Shown piece by piece: positions 26,118-35,118 of a stretch of DNA of 64,000 nucleotides. The stretch covers positions 72,325 to 136,324 of the forward strand of contig CAVKGV010000007.1 of the NCBI GenBank assembly GCA_963656065.1, given 5' to 3'. How positions within the stretch are numbered: the first letter of the stretch is position 1; each line of letters begins with the position of its first letter. The notes below the pieces were generated by a model. It did no database searches and was not told where the DNA came from. It saw only the letters and a program-made list of their open reading frames with translations. The DNA is from Hallerella sp963656065. Lineage in GTDB: Bacteria; Fibrobacterota; Fibrobacteria; Fibrobacterales; Fibrobacteraceae. The translations under genes and the position numbers were made by a program.

Positions 26118-26356
26118 AGCAGGGATTTCCCAAGATCGTTGTCATCGGAGCTTAAATCATTAATATAGGCAAAAATGATCTCATCATTCTCGACTCCAGC
26201 CATAGATTGCCATTTTTTCTTCTGTTGACATTTTTTCAAAATCATTTTTCATTTTCGTTATACCTCGGAACGATAAGTTCCTATTTGAAAATAGGCGATC
26301 GGACGATTTCTTCGCCAAAACTAGAAAATGTTTTTTGATTATATTATAGCGGATAA
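26118..26356. other. Intergenic left boundary of the accessory island
   Basis: 239 AT-rich bases between the LptE-like gene and the island. No gene or clear attachment site is seen. tatatt/tattat at 26340-26347 is a -10-like element 9-11 bases before the next start codon; no matching -35 is evident. Confidence 0.35.
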
Positions 26357-27418
26357 ATGAGCAAGAAAAATCAACAGATTGCGGATGTTAGCGAGGACTT
26401 TATCGAAGGTCTGTCTTTGGATCTGCTCAAGATTCTGCTGCAGGATTTTTCCAAAAGCTCTTCCAAAAAGTATTCTCCTATTTTTTGGGCGACGGACGAT
26501 TACAGGCATCTTGGACCGGACTATGCATACGACAAGCCGATTTTTCCCGAACTGATTACCGGCAAACATGGCAAGGTTGTCCAGCCTCGTATTGTCAAGA
26601 GCAAGACTGTCCAGACGGCTCGCTGCAAGGAATTGGCGGAAGTTTTCACGCCTAGCTGGATTTGCAATCTGCAGAACAATCAAATCGATGCAGTTTTGTT
26701 TGGTCGGAAAGACGTCTTCAATCAGGAGATTCTCGGCGAAGATGGAAAACATTCCTGGATGCCGACGACGGAAAAAGTTGCATTTCCTCTCGAAACGAAT
26801 GGCGATAAAAAAGATTCCGGGAAGGACTGGAAAGCGTATGTCGGTGATGTGCGCATCGAAATTTCTTGCGGTGAAGCTCCCTATGCGGTAAGCCGCTATG
26901 ACGCGACGACGGGAACGTTCATTCCGGTGGAACGCCGCATCGGCATTCTTGACAGAAAACTGCGGATTGTTTCGGAAAATACGACGACTATTGAGGAATG
27001 GTTTTTCTGGGCGGAAAAAGCGTACAAGGCGACTTATGGCTACGAATGGCAGGGCGACAACTTGCTTTTGGCGCGAGAAGCCTTGCTGATCACGCTTTTG
27101 GATTATTTTGAAGCCAAGTTTCATTCGTGCGAGCTTCCCGTTGAAAAGTTGGAACATTTTGCGGAAATCATCAGCTGGAATTTTTGGCAGATGGACGGCT
27201 TGAAAGGAGTTGTCCCGGACAGCTGCATTGAAAAGGAAGAACATCTTCCCGATTTGTTTGGCGGTGACATGGTGAACAAAGTCGTTTGCGAAGGCTGCGC
27301 AAAAGGCGATATCCGTCAGCACAACGGATTGTATTGCAAAATCAAGGATTGGAATCAGGTGGATTCCCGAACGAAAAAGCCCGGCAAAGTTATCCGGTTT
27401 ATCGACGCTTTGAAGTAG
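26357..27418 (+). CDS. Restriction endonuclease 'subunit M'-type protein
   Basis: A 353-residue protein resembling the restriction-associated proteins often annotated as restriction endonuclease subunit M in gut bacteria: EVFTPSWICNLQNN near residue 95, EISCGEAPYAVSRYDATTG near 170, ERRIGILDRKLR, YGYEWQGDNLLLAREALL, and a C-terminal CEGCAKGDIRQHNGLYCKIKDW that may bind a metal. No methylase catalytic NPPY is present, so on its own it is not a methyltransferase. Partners in intact clusters are a large helicase and an Eco57I-type methylase; here only a remnant of those is seen (28923-29384). Family call from memory of the motifs. Confidence 0.6.
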   Translation: MSKKNQQIADVSEDFIEGLSLDLLKILLQDFSKSSSKKYSPIFWATDDYRHLGPDYAYDKPIFPELITGKHGKVVQPRIVKSKTVQTARCKELAEVFTPSWICNLQNNQIDAVLFGRKDVFNQEILGEDGKHSWMPTTEKVAFPLETNGDKKDSGKDWKAYVGDVRIEISCGEAPYAVSRYDATTGTFIPVERRIGILDRKLRIVSENTTTIEEWFFWAEKAYKATYGYEWQGDNLLLAREALLITLLDYFEAKFHSCELPVEKLEHFAEIISWNFWQMDGLKGVVPDSCIEKEEHLPDLFGGDMVNKVVCEGCAKGDIRQHNGLYCKIKDWNQVDSRTKKPGKVIRFIDALK

Positions 27419-27423
27419 GCCCT

Positions 27424-28923
27424 ATGACACTCGATGAAGTTCTCGCGCTTGAAGAATCCCAGACTTTTGACCGAAAGTCGGTGAATATTGCTCCTCGGGA
27501 TTTGTCAAGCCATATTTGTGCTTTTGCAAATGCAGACGGTGGGGTAATCGCTATCGGAATTTCAGACAGGAATAGGCGCCTCGAAGGCGTTGATTCGTAT
27601 CCGGAAAAGGTTAATGAGCTGTTGCGAGTTCCGATGGATTTTTGTACGCCAACGGTTCCTTTTGCCTATGAATTTGTTGATTGTATCGATAGTTTTGGAA
27701 ATAAAAACCATATTCTTCTTTTGCATATTGAAGCAAGCGCATTCCTTCACGAGAACCAGACGCACGATGCCTATATGAGAGTTGGGGATAAATCGAAACT
27801 TCTTTCTTTTGAAGATCGGATGACTTTGAGTTTTGACAAGGGATTGAGGAATTTTGAAGATTTTATTGTCCCTGAATCTTGTTATGAAGATATTGACGAA
27901 AACTATCTTGGGGAATATCTGCAGCGGGTAGGTTATACAAAATCTCCCAAAGACTATTTGTTGCAAAATAAAAATTTTGCAAAAGTTCAAAATGGAATTT
28001 TAAGGCTTAGCGTTGCTGCTATTTTGTTGTTTGCCAAGAATCCTCAGAATTTTTTCCCGCGAGCGCGTGTCCGCTTTATCCGCTATGAGGGAAAAGAAGA
28101 AAGATTTGGACCTGAAATGAATGTCGTCAAGGATGTTGTATTTGATGGGCGTATTCTTCAGCAGATACAAAAGACGGTTGCTTACATCCAGACTCAAATC
28201 AAGGAACGTACTTATTTGACTTCGGGAGGCATATTCACAACGGAACAGGAGTATCCTGAATTTGTACGTACAGAACTTGTTGTGAATGCGGTAACACATC
28301 GCGATTATTCCATTCGCGGAACCGAGATACAAATTAAAATGTTTGACGATCATTTAGTTGTTGAGTCGCCGGGAAATTTACCAAGTATTGTAAAAATCAA
28401 TCGAATACGTGAAATTCATTTTGCAAGAAATGCTCACATTGCGGAATACTTGAAATTCTATAAATATGTAAAGGATTTTGGCGAAGGAGTTGATCGGATG
28501 TGTCGCGAAATGGAAGAATCTGGTCTGCCGAAACCGGAATTTAAACAGACCGGTTTCATTCTCAAGGCTATCGTGAAAAATATGGATTTTGGAGGCGAAA
28601 CCTTAGGGATTGACGCGAAAACTTTAGGGATTGGAGGCGAAACCTTAGGGATTGACGCGAAAACTTTAGGCATTGATTCTAAACAACGTTTAACAGATTT
28701 AGTAAAAGCTGCCCGGTTAAATTCTTTAACGCAAGAAAATATTTTAGCGATTGTTCGTGAAATAAAAATCAGCCAAGTTTTCGGCTCGATGGATGTGCAA
28801 AAGGTTTTGGATTGTTCGCCGGCGACGGCAACGAATGTGGTAAAGAAAATGAAAAACCTTGGCGTCATAGTTCCGGTTACGGGCAGAGGCAAGGGCAAGT
28901 ATCAGTTGAAAGGAGGCGAATAA
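27424..28923 (+). CDS. AlbA_2 / HATPase_c_4 putative regulator with repetitive linker
   Basis: A 499-residue protein of the Schlafen-AlbA_2 type (COG2865-like). The N-terminal AlbA_2 domain reads ESQTFDRKS and FANADGGVIAIGISD; the central HATPase_c_4 domain shows ELVVNAVTHRDYSIRG and ESPGNLP; the C-terminus is a winged helix. Between them, four 7-residue repeats of the pattern xxxTLGI form the linker. Start ATG 27424, six bases after the preceding stop; the stop overlaps the next start (TAATG). The DNA is markedly more AT-rich than the flanking operons, suggesting transfer. Role in regulation or defence is likely but unproven. Confidence 0.8.
   Translation: MTLDEVLALEESQTFDRKSVNIAPRDLSSHICAFANADGGVIAIGISDRNRRLEGVDSYPEKVNELLRVPMDFCTPTVPFAYEFVDCIDSFGNKNHILLLHIEASAFLHENQTHDAYMRVGDKSKLLSFEDRMTLSFDKGLRNFEDFIVPESCYEDIDENYLGEYLQRVGYTKSPKDYLLQNKNFAKVQNGILRLSVAAILLFAKNPQNFFPRARVRFIRYEGKEERFGPEMNVVKDVVFDGRILQQIQKTVAYIQTQIKERTYLTSGGIFTTEQEYPEFVRTELVVNAVTHRDYSIRGTEIQIKMFDDHLVVESPGNLPSIVKINRIREIHFARNAHIAEYLKFYKYVKDFGEGVDRMCREMEESGLPKPEFKQTGFILKAIVKNMDFGGETLGIDAKTLGIGGETLGIDAKTLGIDSKQRLTDLVKAARLNSLTQENILAIVREIKISQVFGSMDVQKVLDCSPATATNVVKKMKNLGVIVPVTGRGKGKYQLKGGE
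28591..28674 (+). repeat. Tandem repeat in the AlbA_2 linker
   Basis: Two 42-bp copies (28591-28632 and 28633-28674, one base different), each made of two related 21-bp halves. In frame they encode four 7-residue units ending in TLGI. Lengths are multiples of three, so slippage changes the linker without breaking the frame. Confidence 0.9.
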
Positions 28924-29384
28924 TGTCCGTGTATCAAACATCCTTGGTGCCCAAACTCATCTACGTATTTGGTATTGCGGATGCAACGCACGAACATTGC
29001 TTAAAAATCGGTGACGCTACGATCGAAGAAGAATTTGACTTTTCACCGAACAGCAAAACCTTGAACGATGCCGCCCACAAACGCATTCGCCAGTACACAA
29101 GAACTTTTCTAGGAATTGGCGCATTTGATGAAAAATCCGAGGCGGAAGCCTGTTTAAAATACATCAAAACTAGATTTGCCCGCGCGCTGTTGGGAACTTT
29201 AAAAGTGACACAAGATAATCCGCGTGAAACTTGGGCTAACGTTCCTCTCCAGGACGTTACATCAAACAGCGACATCGACTGGTCCAAATCCATCGACGAA
29301 ATCGACGCTCAGCTCAACTTCAAGTACAAACTAAATGCAGACGAGGTAGCCTTTATCAGGACCCACGTCCGGGCAATGGAGTGA
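28923..29384 (+). CDS. Chimeric remnant: GIY-YIG/T5orf172-like N-terminus + methylase C-terminus
   Basis: 153 residues. The first ~62 (PKLIYVFGIADATHEHCLKIGDAT, then LNDAAHKRIRQYT) resemble the N-terminal GIY-YIG-like module of restriction-linked helicases. From about residue 65 the sequence jumps to what looks like the C-terminus of an Eco57I-type methylase (CLKYIKTRFARALLG, NVPLQDV, DWSKSIDEIDAQL, FIRTHV). The catalytic middle of both proteins is absent, as if an internal deletion joined two genes in frame. Start ATG 28923 overlaps the stop before. It may be a decayed gene or a repurposed small protein. Confidence 0.55.
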   Translation: MSVYQTSLVPKLIYVFGIADATHEHCLKIGDATIEEEFDFSPNSKTLNDAAHKRIRQYTRTFLGIGAFDEKSEAEACLKYIKTRFARALLGTLKVTQDNPRETWANVPLQDVTSNSDIDWSKSIDEIDAQLNFKYKLNADEVAFIRTHVRAME

Positions 29385-29390
29385 GGACTC

Positions 29391-30764
29391 ATGCAGCTGC
29401 TCTCTGAAATCAAGAACGGTGAATCGGAAACGCTCGAATTCAAGCGTTCCATGCCGACCGAGGACAAAAAATATCTCAAGACCGTCTCTGCGTTTGCAAA
29501 CAGCAAGGGCGGAAAAATCATTTTTGGAATCGAAGACGAAACGCTTCGCATCATCGGTGTCGCCAAGGAAAAGCTTTTCGTTTATATGGATTCCATCACG
29601 AATGCGATAGCCGAAAACTGTTCGCCGTCAATTGTTCCGAATATCTTTTTCCAGGCAATCGGGCAGAAGACGGTTATCGTTCTTGAAATCCAACCGGGGC
29701 AGAACAAGCCTTATTTTATCAAGCGCGAAGGTTTGACCGAGGGAACATACGTGCGAATCGGAGCGGCGACTCGGCGCGTAACCGATGAAAAATTACAGGA
29801 ACTGATTCTGTTTGGAAAGCGCCTGTCCTTTGACGAAATGCCTTTTGTCGAAAAGCCTGCAGCATCTGCCGACATAGAAAGCCTTTGCCAAACGATCAAA
29901 AAGTTTTCAAAAAAGAACGTGACAAGGAAAAACCTTGAAAGTTGGCAGCTTCTTGTCTCGTATAAAAACAAGAAATTCCCGTCGAATGCGTTTGAACTGC
30001 TGACGAAAAATTCTTTTACTTTTGCAAAAATCCAATGTGCGCGTTTTAAGGGTCGGGAAAAGGGAATCTTCATCGACAAGAAAGATTTTGACGGCCCTCT
30101 TTACGAACAGATTGAAAAAGCATACGACTTTGTTCTGTCGCATATTAATTTGTCTGCAAAAATCCAAGGCGTCTTGCGCAAGGAAGAATATGAAATCCCT
30201 CCCGAAGCGATTCGCGAAGTCGTAATCAATGCGGTTGTTCATCGCAATTATCTAGCCCCGTCTTTTATTCAAATCGCTGTTTATGATGACAGGGTTGAAG
30301 TCTCAAGCCCCGGATCGCTTTTCGGTGGAATCACGATCGAAGAAATGAAAACGGGAAGTTCCAGTATTCGGAACAAGGTCCTTGCCGATGTCCTTGCCAA
30401 AATGAACATTATTGAACATTGGGGTAGCGGAATTCTAAAGGTTTTTTCGCTCTGCAGAGAAAAGGGACTGAAAGAACCCACCATCGAAGAAAAGACGGAA
30501 AGTCTCCTGTTTTCTTTATGGCGTAAGACTACCCAAAAGACTACCCAAAAGACTGCCCAAAAGCTTTCAAGTGTGGAAATGCAAATCCTTGAACTTGTGC
30601 AGGAAAATGCGGAACTTTCTCGCGGTGAAATCGCGGAGAGACTAGGGAACATGACGCCAGACGGCGTAAAGTATCACCTTTCGAATCTTCAAAAGAAAGG
30701 TGCCTTGAAACGCGTTGGCGGCAGAAAGTTCGGGGCTTGGATAGTTTTGGAGAATAAAAAATGA
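29391..30764 (+). CDS. AlbA_2 / HATPase_c_4 putative regulator
   Basis: A 457-residue relative of the protein at 27424: N-terminal AlbA_2 (ESETLEFKRSMP, FANSKGGKIIFGI), central HATPase_c_4 (EAIREVVINAVVHRNYLAP, SSPGSLFGG), and a C-terminal winged helix (LSRGEIAERLGNMTPDGVKYHL). Its linker also carries a tandem repeat (KTTQ units). Start ATG 29391 with gtgagg upstream, six bases after the chimeric gene. Its stop overlaps the ATG of the GH9 cellulase, linking island and host gene in one transcript. Confidence 0.82.
   Translation: MQLLSEIKNGESETLEFKRSMPTEDKKYLKTVSAFANSKGGKIIFGIEDETLRIIGVAKEKLFVYMDSITNAIAENCSPSIVPNIFFQAIGQKTVIVLEIQPGQNKPYFIKREGLTEGTYVRIGAATRRVTDEKLQELILFGKRLSFDEMPFVEKPAASADIESLCQTIKKFSKKNVTRKNLESWQLLVSYKNKKFPSNAFELLTKNSFTFAKIQCARFKGREKGIFIDKKDFDGPLYEQIEKAYDFVLSHINLSAKIQGVLRKEEYEIPPEAIREVVINAVVHRNYLAPSFIQIAVYDDRVEVSSPGSLFGGITIEEMKTGSSSIRNKVLADVLAKMNIIEHWGSGILKVFSLCREKGLKEPTIEEKTESLLFSLWRKTTQKTTQKTAQKLSSVEMQILELVQENAELSRGEIAERLGNMTPDGVKYHLSNLQKKGALKRVGGRKFGAWIVLENKK
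30525..30560 (+). repeat. 12-bp tandem repeat in AlbA_2 linker
   Basis: Three 12-bp units, aagactacccaa twice and aagactgcccaa once, coding for KTTQ, KTTQ, KTAQ between the ATPase-like domain and the winged helix. Same position in the domain layout as the 21-bp repeats at 28591-28674. Confidence 0.9.
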
Positions 30765-32443
30765 AAAAATCAAATCTTTCGATTCTGGGATTGTTGCTGG
30801 TTGCCACCGTTTTTGCCGAGATTCCGGCGATAAACCAGCTGGGATTTTCACGAGAGTCGCAGAAACAGTTCGTCGTCAAAGGTTCCGACACGGCTGCGGT
30901 TGAAATCCGGGCGCTTTTGACGAATAAACCTGCCTTTCGTCTAGCAGCTCCCCAGACTGTTTACGATGTGTCAAGCGGCGATACCGTGCAACTTTTTGAT
31001 TTTTCGCCTGCCCAAAAGGAAGGTTCCTATGTGATTCTGCGAAACGGGAAAGTTTTAGGTTCGCCCGTTTCGGTTCAAAAAAATCCTTATCGGGAATTGG
31101 CGAAGGCTGCGTTCAAATGGTTCTATTTCCAGCGGGCGGGAATGGCTTTAGATGCTCGATATGCGGGAATCTGGGCGCGTCCGGCAGGGCATTTGGATAC
31201 GGCGGTTCAAATCTATGGGGCGGACAGAAAAATCAGCGCGCCAAAAGGCTGGTACGATGCCGGGGATTTCGGAAAGTACATCGTCAATTCAAACATTACC
31301 GTTTCGACGCTTTTAAAGTTTTACGAAGATTATCCGGCTTATGCGAAGAAACTCGAATGGGAGATTCCGCGCGAACATAAAAATCTCCCGGCGATTCTTG
31401 AAGAGGTCAAGTGGAACCTTGACTGGATGCTTTCCATGCAGGATACGGACGGTGGCGTCTTTCACAAATTGACGTCTCTCGATTTTTGCGGAAACATCAT
31501 GCCGCACGAGGATACGCTTCCCCGTTTTGCCATCGGAAAGGGAATCACTTCTTCGCTCGGATTTGCAGGTGTCATGGCGCAGGCTTCGCGCATCTACCGA
31601 AAATTTGACAAAGCGTATTCGCAAAAACTATTGGCTGCGGCCAAGCGGGCTTACGACTTTTCACAAAAGAATCCGACGCTTTTCTATGAACAGCCAAAGG
31701 ATGTTTTTACCGGCTCGTATATTGCGAAAAACGAAGATGGAAAAGACGAGTTTCGCTTTGCTGCAGCGGAATTATTTTATACGACAAAGGAAAAAAGGTT
31801 TTTGGATGACTTGAAAGCTCTTTCTCTGCCTGCGGATAAAAACAGCGGGCTCTGGTGGGGCGATCTAAATTTGTTCGCCGTCTTTCGCATAGCGACAGCT
31901 CCTGTTTTTGGGGATTCTTTGGGGCAAATGGCGAGAAAACTTTTATTCGAAGTTTCGGATGCCCTGCTGGCGGATTATGAATCTTCGGCATATCGGGTTC
32001 CGGTGCCTTCTCGAAAATGGACCTGGGGATCTAACAGCGGTGTGGCTAACAATGGAATCATTTTGCTCCAAGCGTATCGGATTTCGAAGGATAAAAAATA
32101 TCGGCAGGCAGCTGAAGAGGCGCTCTCCTATCTACTCGGAAAAAATCCGTTGCATCTTTCTTATGTGACCGGGTTTGGTTCACGTTCCCCGATGCATCCT
32201 CATCACCGCCAGAGCGAAGCGGATTCCGTTCTTTTGCCGCTTCCCGGAATGCTTGTCGGCGGACCGCATCTCGGAAAACAGGACATTGGTGCGGAATCGT
32301 GGATGTGTCCCGACTATGCGGCGAAAGGTTTTCCGGCAATCGCTTATCTGGATTCCGCTTGCAGTTACGCGACCAATGAAGTGGCGATTAACTGGAACGC
32401 TCCGCTTGCTTATTTGGCGGGAGCCTTGGACGCTCTTCCCTGA
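30761..32443 (+). CDS. GH9 endoglucanase with N-terminal Ig-like domain
   Basis: A 560-residue secreted cellulase. A signal peptide (about residues 1-19) is followed by a CelD_N-type Ig-like domain (about 20-105) and the GH9 (alpha/alpha)6 catalytic domain. Catalytic features are intact: GWYDAGDFGKYIV near residue 165 with the base Asp, GFGSRSPMHPHHR near 472 with the active-site His/Arg, and TNEVAINWNAPLAYL near the C-terminus with the acid Glu. No dockerin or CBM is visible. ATG 30761 overlaps the preceding island stop (ATGA), with ggagaataaaa before it. Expected to cut cellulose or cello-oligosaccharides at the cell surface or periplasm. Confidence 0.95.
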   Translation: MKKSNLSILGLLLVATVFAEIPAINQLGFSRESQKQFVVKGSDTAAVEIRALLTNKPAFRLAAPQTVYDVSSGDTVQLFDFSPAQKEGSYVILRNGKVLGSPVSVQKNPYRELAKAAFKWFYFQRAGMALDARYAGIWARPAGHLDTAVQIYGADRKISAPKGWYDAGDFGKYIVNSNITVSTLLKFYEDYPAYAKKLEWEIPREHKNLPAILEEVKWNLDWMLSMQDTDGGVFHKLTSLDFCGNIMPHEDTLPRFAIGKGITSSLGFAGVMAQASRIYRKFDKAYSQKLLAAAKRAYDFSQKNPTLFYEQPKDVFTGSYIAKNEDGKDEFRFAAAELFYTTKEKRFLDDLKALSLPADKNSGLWWGDLNLFAVFRIATAPVFGDSLGQMARKLLFEVSDALLADYESSAYRVPVPSRKWTWGSNSGVANNGIILLQAYRISKDKKYRQAAEEALSYLLGKNPLHLSYVTGFGSRSPMHPHHRQSEADSVLLPLPGMLVGGPHLGKQDIGAESWMCPDYAAKGFPAIAYLDSACSYATNEVAINWNAPLAYLAGALDALP

Positions 32444-32510
32444 TTTTTGTGCAGAGGAATTTTATATTCTGCATCGGAAAATTTTTGGCACTTCCTAAAG
32501 TTCGGTTGAT

Positions 32511-35099
32511 ATGAATTTATTTGAAAAGTTAGGACAGGTTCTTCCGTCCGTAGAAAGCCCGGCCCGCTACATGGGTGGCGAGGCGAACAGCGTTGTCAAG
32601 GACCCGGCGAAACTTCTTGCGCGGATGGCGTTCGTCTTTCCGGACCTGTATGAAATCGGGCTTTCGAACAACGGCTTGCGGGTGCTGTATCATGTCGTAA
32701 ACCGCGAACCGGATTTGTGGATGGATGTCGCCTTTGCGCCGTGGGACGATATGGCTCGGGAAATGCGGACGCATGATATTCCGCTTTATACGCATGCATC
32801 GTGGTTGCCTGTGCGGGAATTTGATGTCGTCGGGATGACGCTCCAGACGGAACTCAACTTTACGAATGTTCCCTATGTGCTGGAACTTGCAGGAATTTCC
32901 GCCTTTGCGAAAGACCGCAAGGAAACCGATCCGATTGTTCTCGGAGGCGGCCCGTCGATGGCGAACCCGGAACCGGTAGCGGATTTTTTTGACGCGTTCA
33001 ATATCGGCGATGGCGAAGAAATGCTTCCGAAAATTTTGCGGACGGTCGGCGAATGTAAAAAAAATGGTCTTTCCCGGATGGAAATCTTGGAAACGATTGC
33101 GAAAATCGACGGTGTGTATGTTCCGGCATTTCGCGAAGTTGTCCGTGGTGAATTTGGACAGTTCGTTCCGAAAGAACCGGCGAAAGGTTCCTATGCGAAT
33201 ACGAACGGTGTTCGGCGAGTCTATATTCCGGAACTTAAAAAAGAGGATTATCCGGTCAAAAACTTGATTGCCAACATGAGGCTTGTCCACAACCGTTTCA
33301 GCGTCGAGGTAATGCGCGGCTGCACACAGGGATGCCGTTTTTGCCAAGCGGGGATTTGGTACAGGCCTTGCCGGGAACTCCCCGCGGATGATGTAATCGA
33401 TTTGGCGAAGGAAGGCGTTCGGGCGACAGGCGAAAGCGAACTCGGACTTTTAAGCCTTTCGACGGCGGACTATAAACCGATTGAAGCTCTGACCGATTCC
33501 ATCATCGATGACGCATTTTTTGACAACGTTGATGTCTCTCTGCCGAGTATCCGCGTGAGCAGTTTCGGGCAGTCGCTAGCGGAAAAAGTGGCGGCGTTAA
33601 AAGGTGGGCGCAGCGGAACATTTGCCCCGGAAACGGGTTCGGAACGCTTGCGCAAAATGATCAACAAGACGATTACCGACGAAGATATGTATAACGCAGC
33701 CGAGCATGCGTTCTCTTCGGGATTCAACAAAATTAAGCTGTACACAATGGTCGGATTTCCCACAGAAAACGACGACGATATGGAAGCGTTCTGCGGGTTG
33801 ATAGAAAATCTGGTGAAGATCGGCCGGAAATATCTGCGCGGTGCGCAAATCTCGGTCAGCATGGGAATCCTTATTCCGAAATCCTTTACCGCCTTGCAGT
33901 GGGCGCCTTATATGGAAAAGGATTTGGCGCTTTCGCATATCCAGTTTGTCCGTCGCAGATTCTACAAAAACCCGAATGTGAAAATCAGTTGGGCGGATTG
34001 GGACACTTCGAGGCTTGAAGCCTTTTACAGCCGTGGCGACCGTTCGCTTGCCCCGATGATCTATGAGGCTTATAAGCGCGGGATGATTTTTGAAAGCGAC
34101 AGTCACCGTATTCGTCCCAAGGATTGGGAACAGATCTGGAAAGATTTCGGTTATGACGAAAAATGGATTTATGCGACGCGTTCCAAGGAAAGCGTTTTCC
34201 CGTGGGACTTTATGCACGTCGGCGTGACGAAATCCTATCTTTGGAATGAATACCAGAAAGGATTTAATCCCGAAATTTTCGAGAATGCGAAACCGGTGCC
34301 CAACTGCAAATGGGGAGAATGCCAGCATTGCGGAATTCCGGGGAATGGGAAGGAAGTCCGTCTTGCGACTGCACCTGAAAAGTACAAGGCTCCTAGTCGA
34401 ACGCCGGCTGAAATCAAGGAATTGGTCGCTAAGCGGCGACCGGTTTATGACAAACGTTTTTCATACAAGTTAACATTCCAGAAAACGGGACTTAGCCGTT
34501 TTCTGCCGCACCAGAATATGCTCAGCGCATTTGTACGGACATTTGCCTGTGTGGGAATTCCTTTGCGTTACAGCGAAGGATTTAGTCCCAAACCTCGAAT
34601 CATCAACATGGGTGCGCTTCCGCTAGGACTCGAAACCGTCTGTGAAATTTTGGGAGTTGAAACGCTTGTTCCGTTGGACCTTTCGGAAAGCGGAATTCCT
34701 AAGTTGCTGGAAAAGCTGAACGCTCCGTTCCCGATGGGGATGAAAATCCTGAAAATTGAAAATCTTTCGTACAAATTATCCTCGAAATTCCCGACCTCGA
34801 TGATATATTCTTTCCGGCCAGAAAAAATTCCAGAAAACCTTTTGGAAAAATTCACTGAAAAGAAATTACCTGTTGTAAAAAATCATCGCGGACAGGATGT
34901 GGATCTCAACCAACACATTTTGGATTTGCAAATTCGCGACGGAAAAATTTTCGCTCGGGTTCAGTGCAATGAACAGGGTGGAACGGCTAGTCCCTATCCG
35001 CTTTTCGGTGGATTGATGGGACTTGAAAGCGATGCGTCAAATCTTGACGATCTTTCGCGCAGATTTCTAATCCGCAAGGAATCGATGCTCTGGGATTGA
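32511..35099 (+). CDS. Radical-SAM protein (TIGR03960) fused to TIGR03936/DUF2344 domain
   Basis: An 862-residue fusion. The N-terminal half is a B12-binding-like region followed by a radical-SAM core with GCTQGCRFCQAG (Cys271, Cys275, Cys278), and matches family TIGR03960. The C-terminal ~230 residues (from about YKLTFQKTGLSRFLPHQNML) match the TIGR03936/DUF2344 domain that is often encoded beside or fused to it. The pair is frequently near ribonuclease G genes and is linked to RNA or ribosome chemistry, but the reaction is unknown. Alone on the plus strand, convergent with the 1151-residue envelope gene. Confidence 0.9.
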   Translation: MNLFEKLGQVLPSVESPARYMGGEANSVVKDPAKLLARMAFVFPDLYEIGLSNNGLRVLYHVVNREPDLWMDVAFAPWDDMAREMRTHDIPLYTHASWLPVREFDVVGMTLQTELNFTNVPYVLELAGISAFAKDRKETDPIVLGGGPSMANPEPVADFFDAFNIGDGEEMLPKILRTVGECKKNGLSRMEILETIAKIDGVYVPAFREVVRGEFGQFVPKEPAKGSYANTNGVRRVYIPELKKEDYPVKNLIANMRLVHNRFSVEVMRGCTQGCRFCQAGIWYRPCRELPADDVIDLAKEGVRATGESELGLLSLSTADYKPIEALTDSIIDDAFFDNVDVSLPSIRVSSFGQSLAEKVAALKGGRSGTFAPETGSERLRKMINKTITDEDMYNAAEHAFSSGFNKIKLYTMVGFPTENDDDMEAFCGLIENLVKIGRKYLRGAQISVSMGILIPKSFTALQWAPYMEKDLALSHIQFVRRRFYKNPNVKISWADWDTSRLEAFYSRGDRSLAPMIYEAYKRGMIFESDSHRIRPKDWEQIWKDFGYDEKWIYATRSKESVFPWDFMHVGVTKSYLWNEYQKGFNPEIFENAKPVPNCKWGECQHCGIPGNGKEVRLATAPEKYKAPSRTPAEIKELVAKRRPVYDKRFSYKLTFQKTGLSRFLPHQNMLSAFVRTFACVGIPLRYSEGFSPKPRIINMGALPLGLETVCEILGVETLVPLDLSESGIPKLLEKLNAPFPMGMKILKIENLSYKLSSKFPTSMIYSFRPEKIPENLLEKFTEKKLPVVKNHRGQDVDLNQHILDLQIRDGKIFARVQCNEQGGTASPYPLFGGLMGLESDASNLDDLSRRFLIRKESMLWD

Positions 35100-35118
35100 A
35101 ATTTAGAGCCTTCTAAAA

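Noticed and set aside
28591..28674. CRISPR array
   Set aside because: Repeats are directly adjacent, in frame inside a gene, with no spacers.
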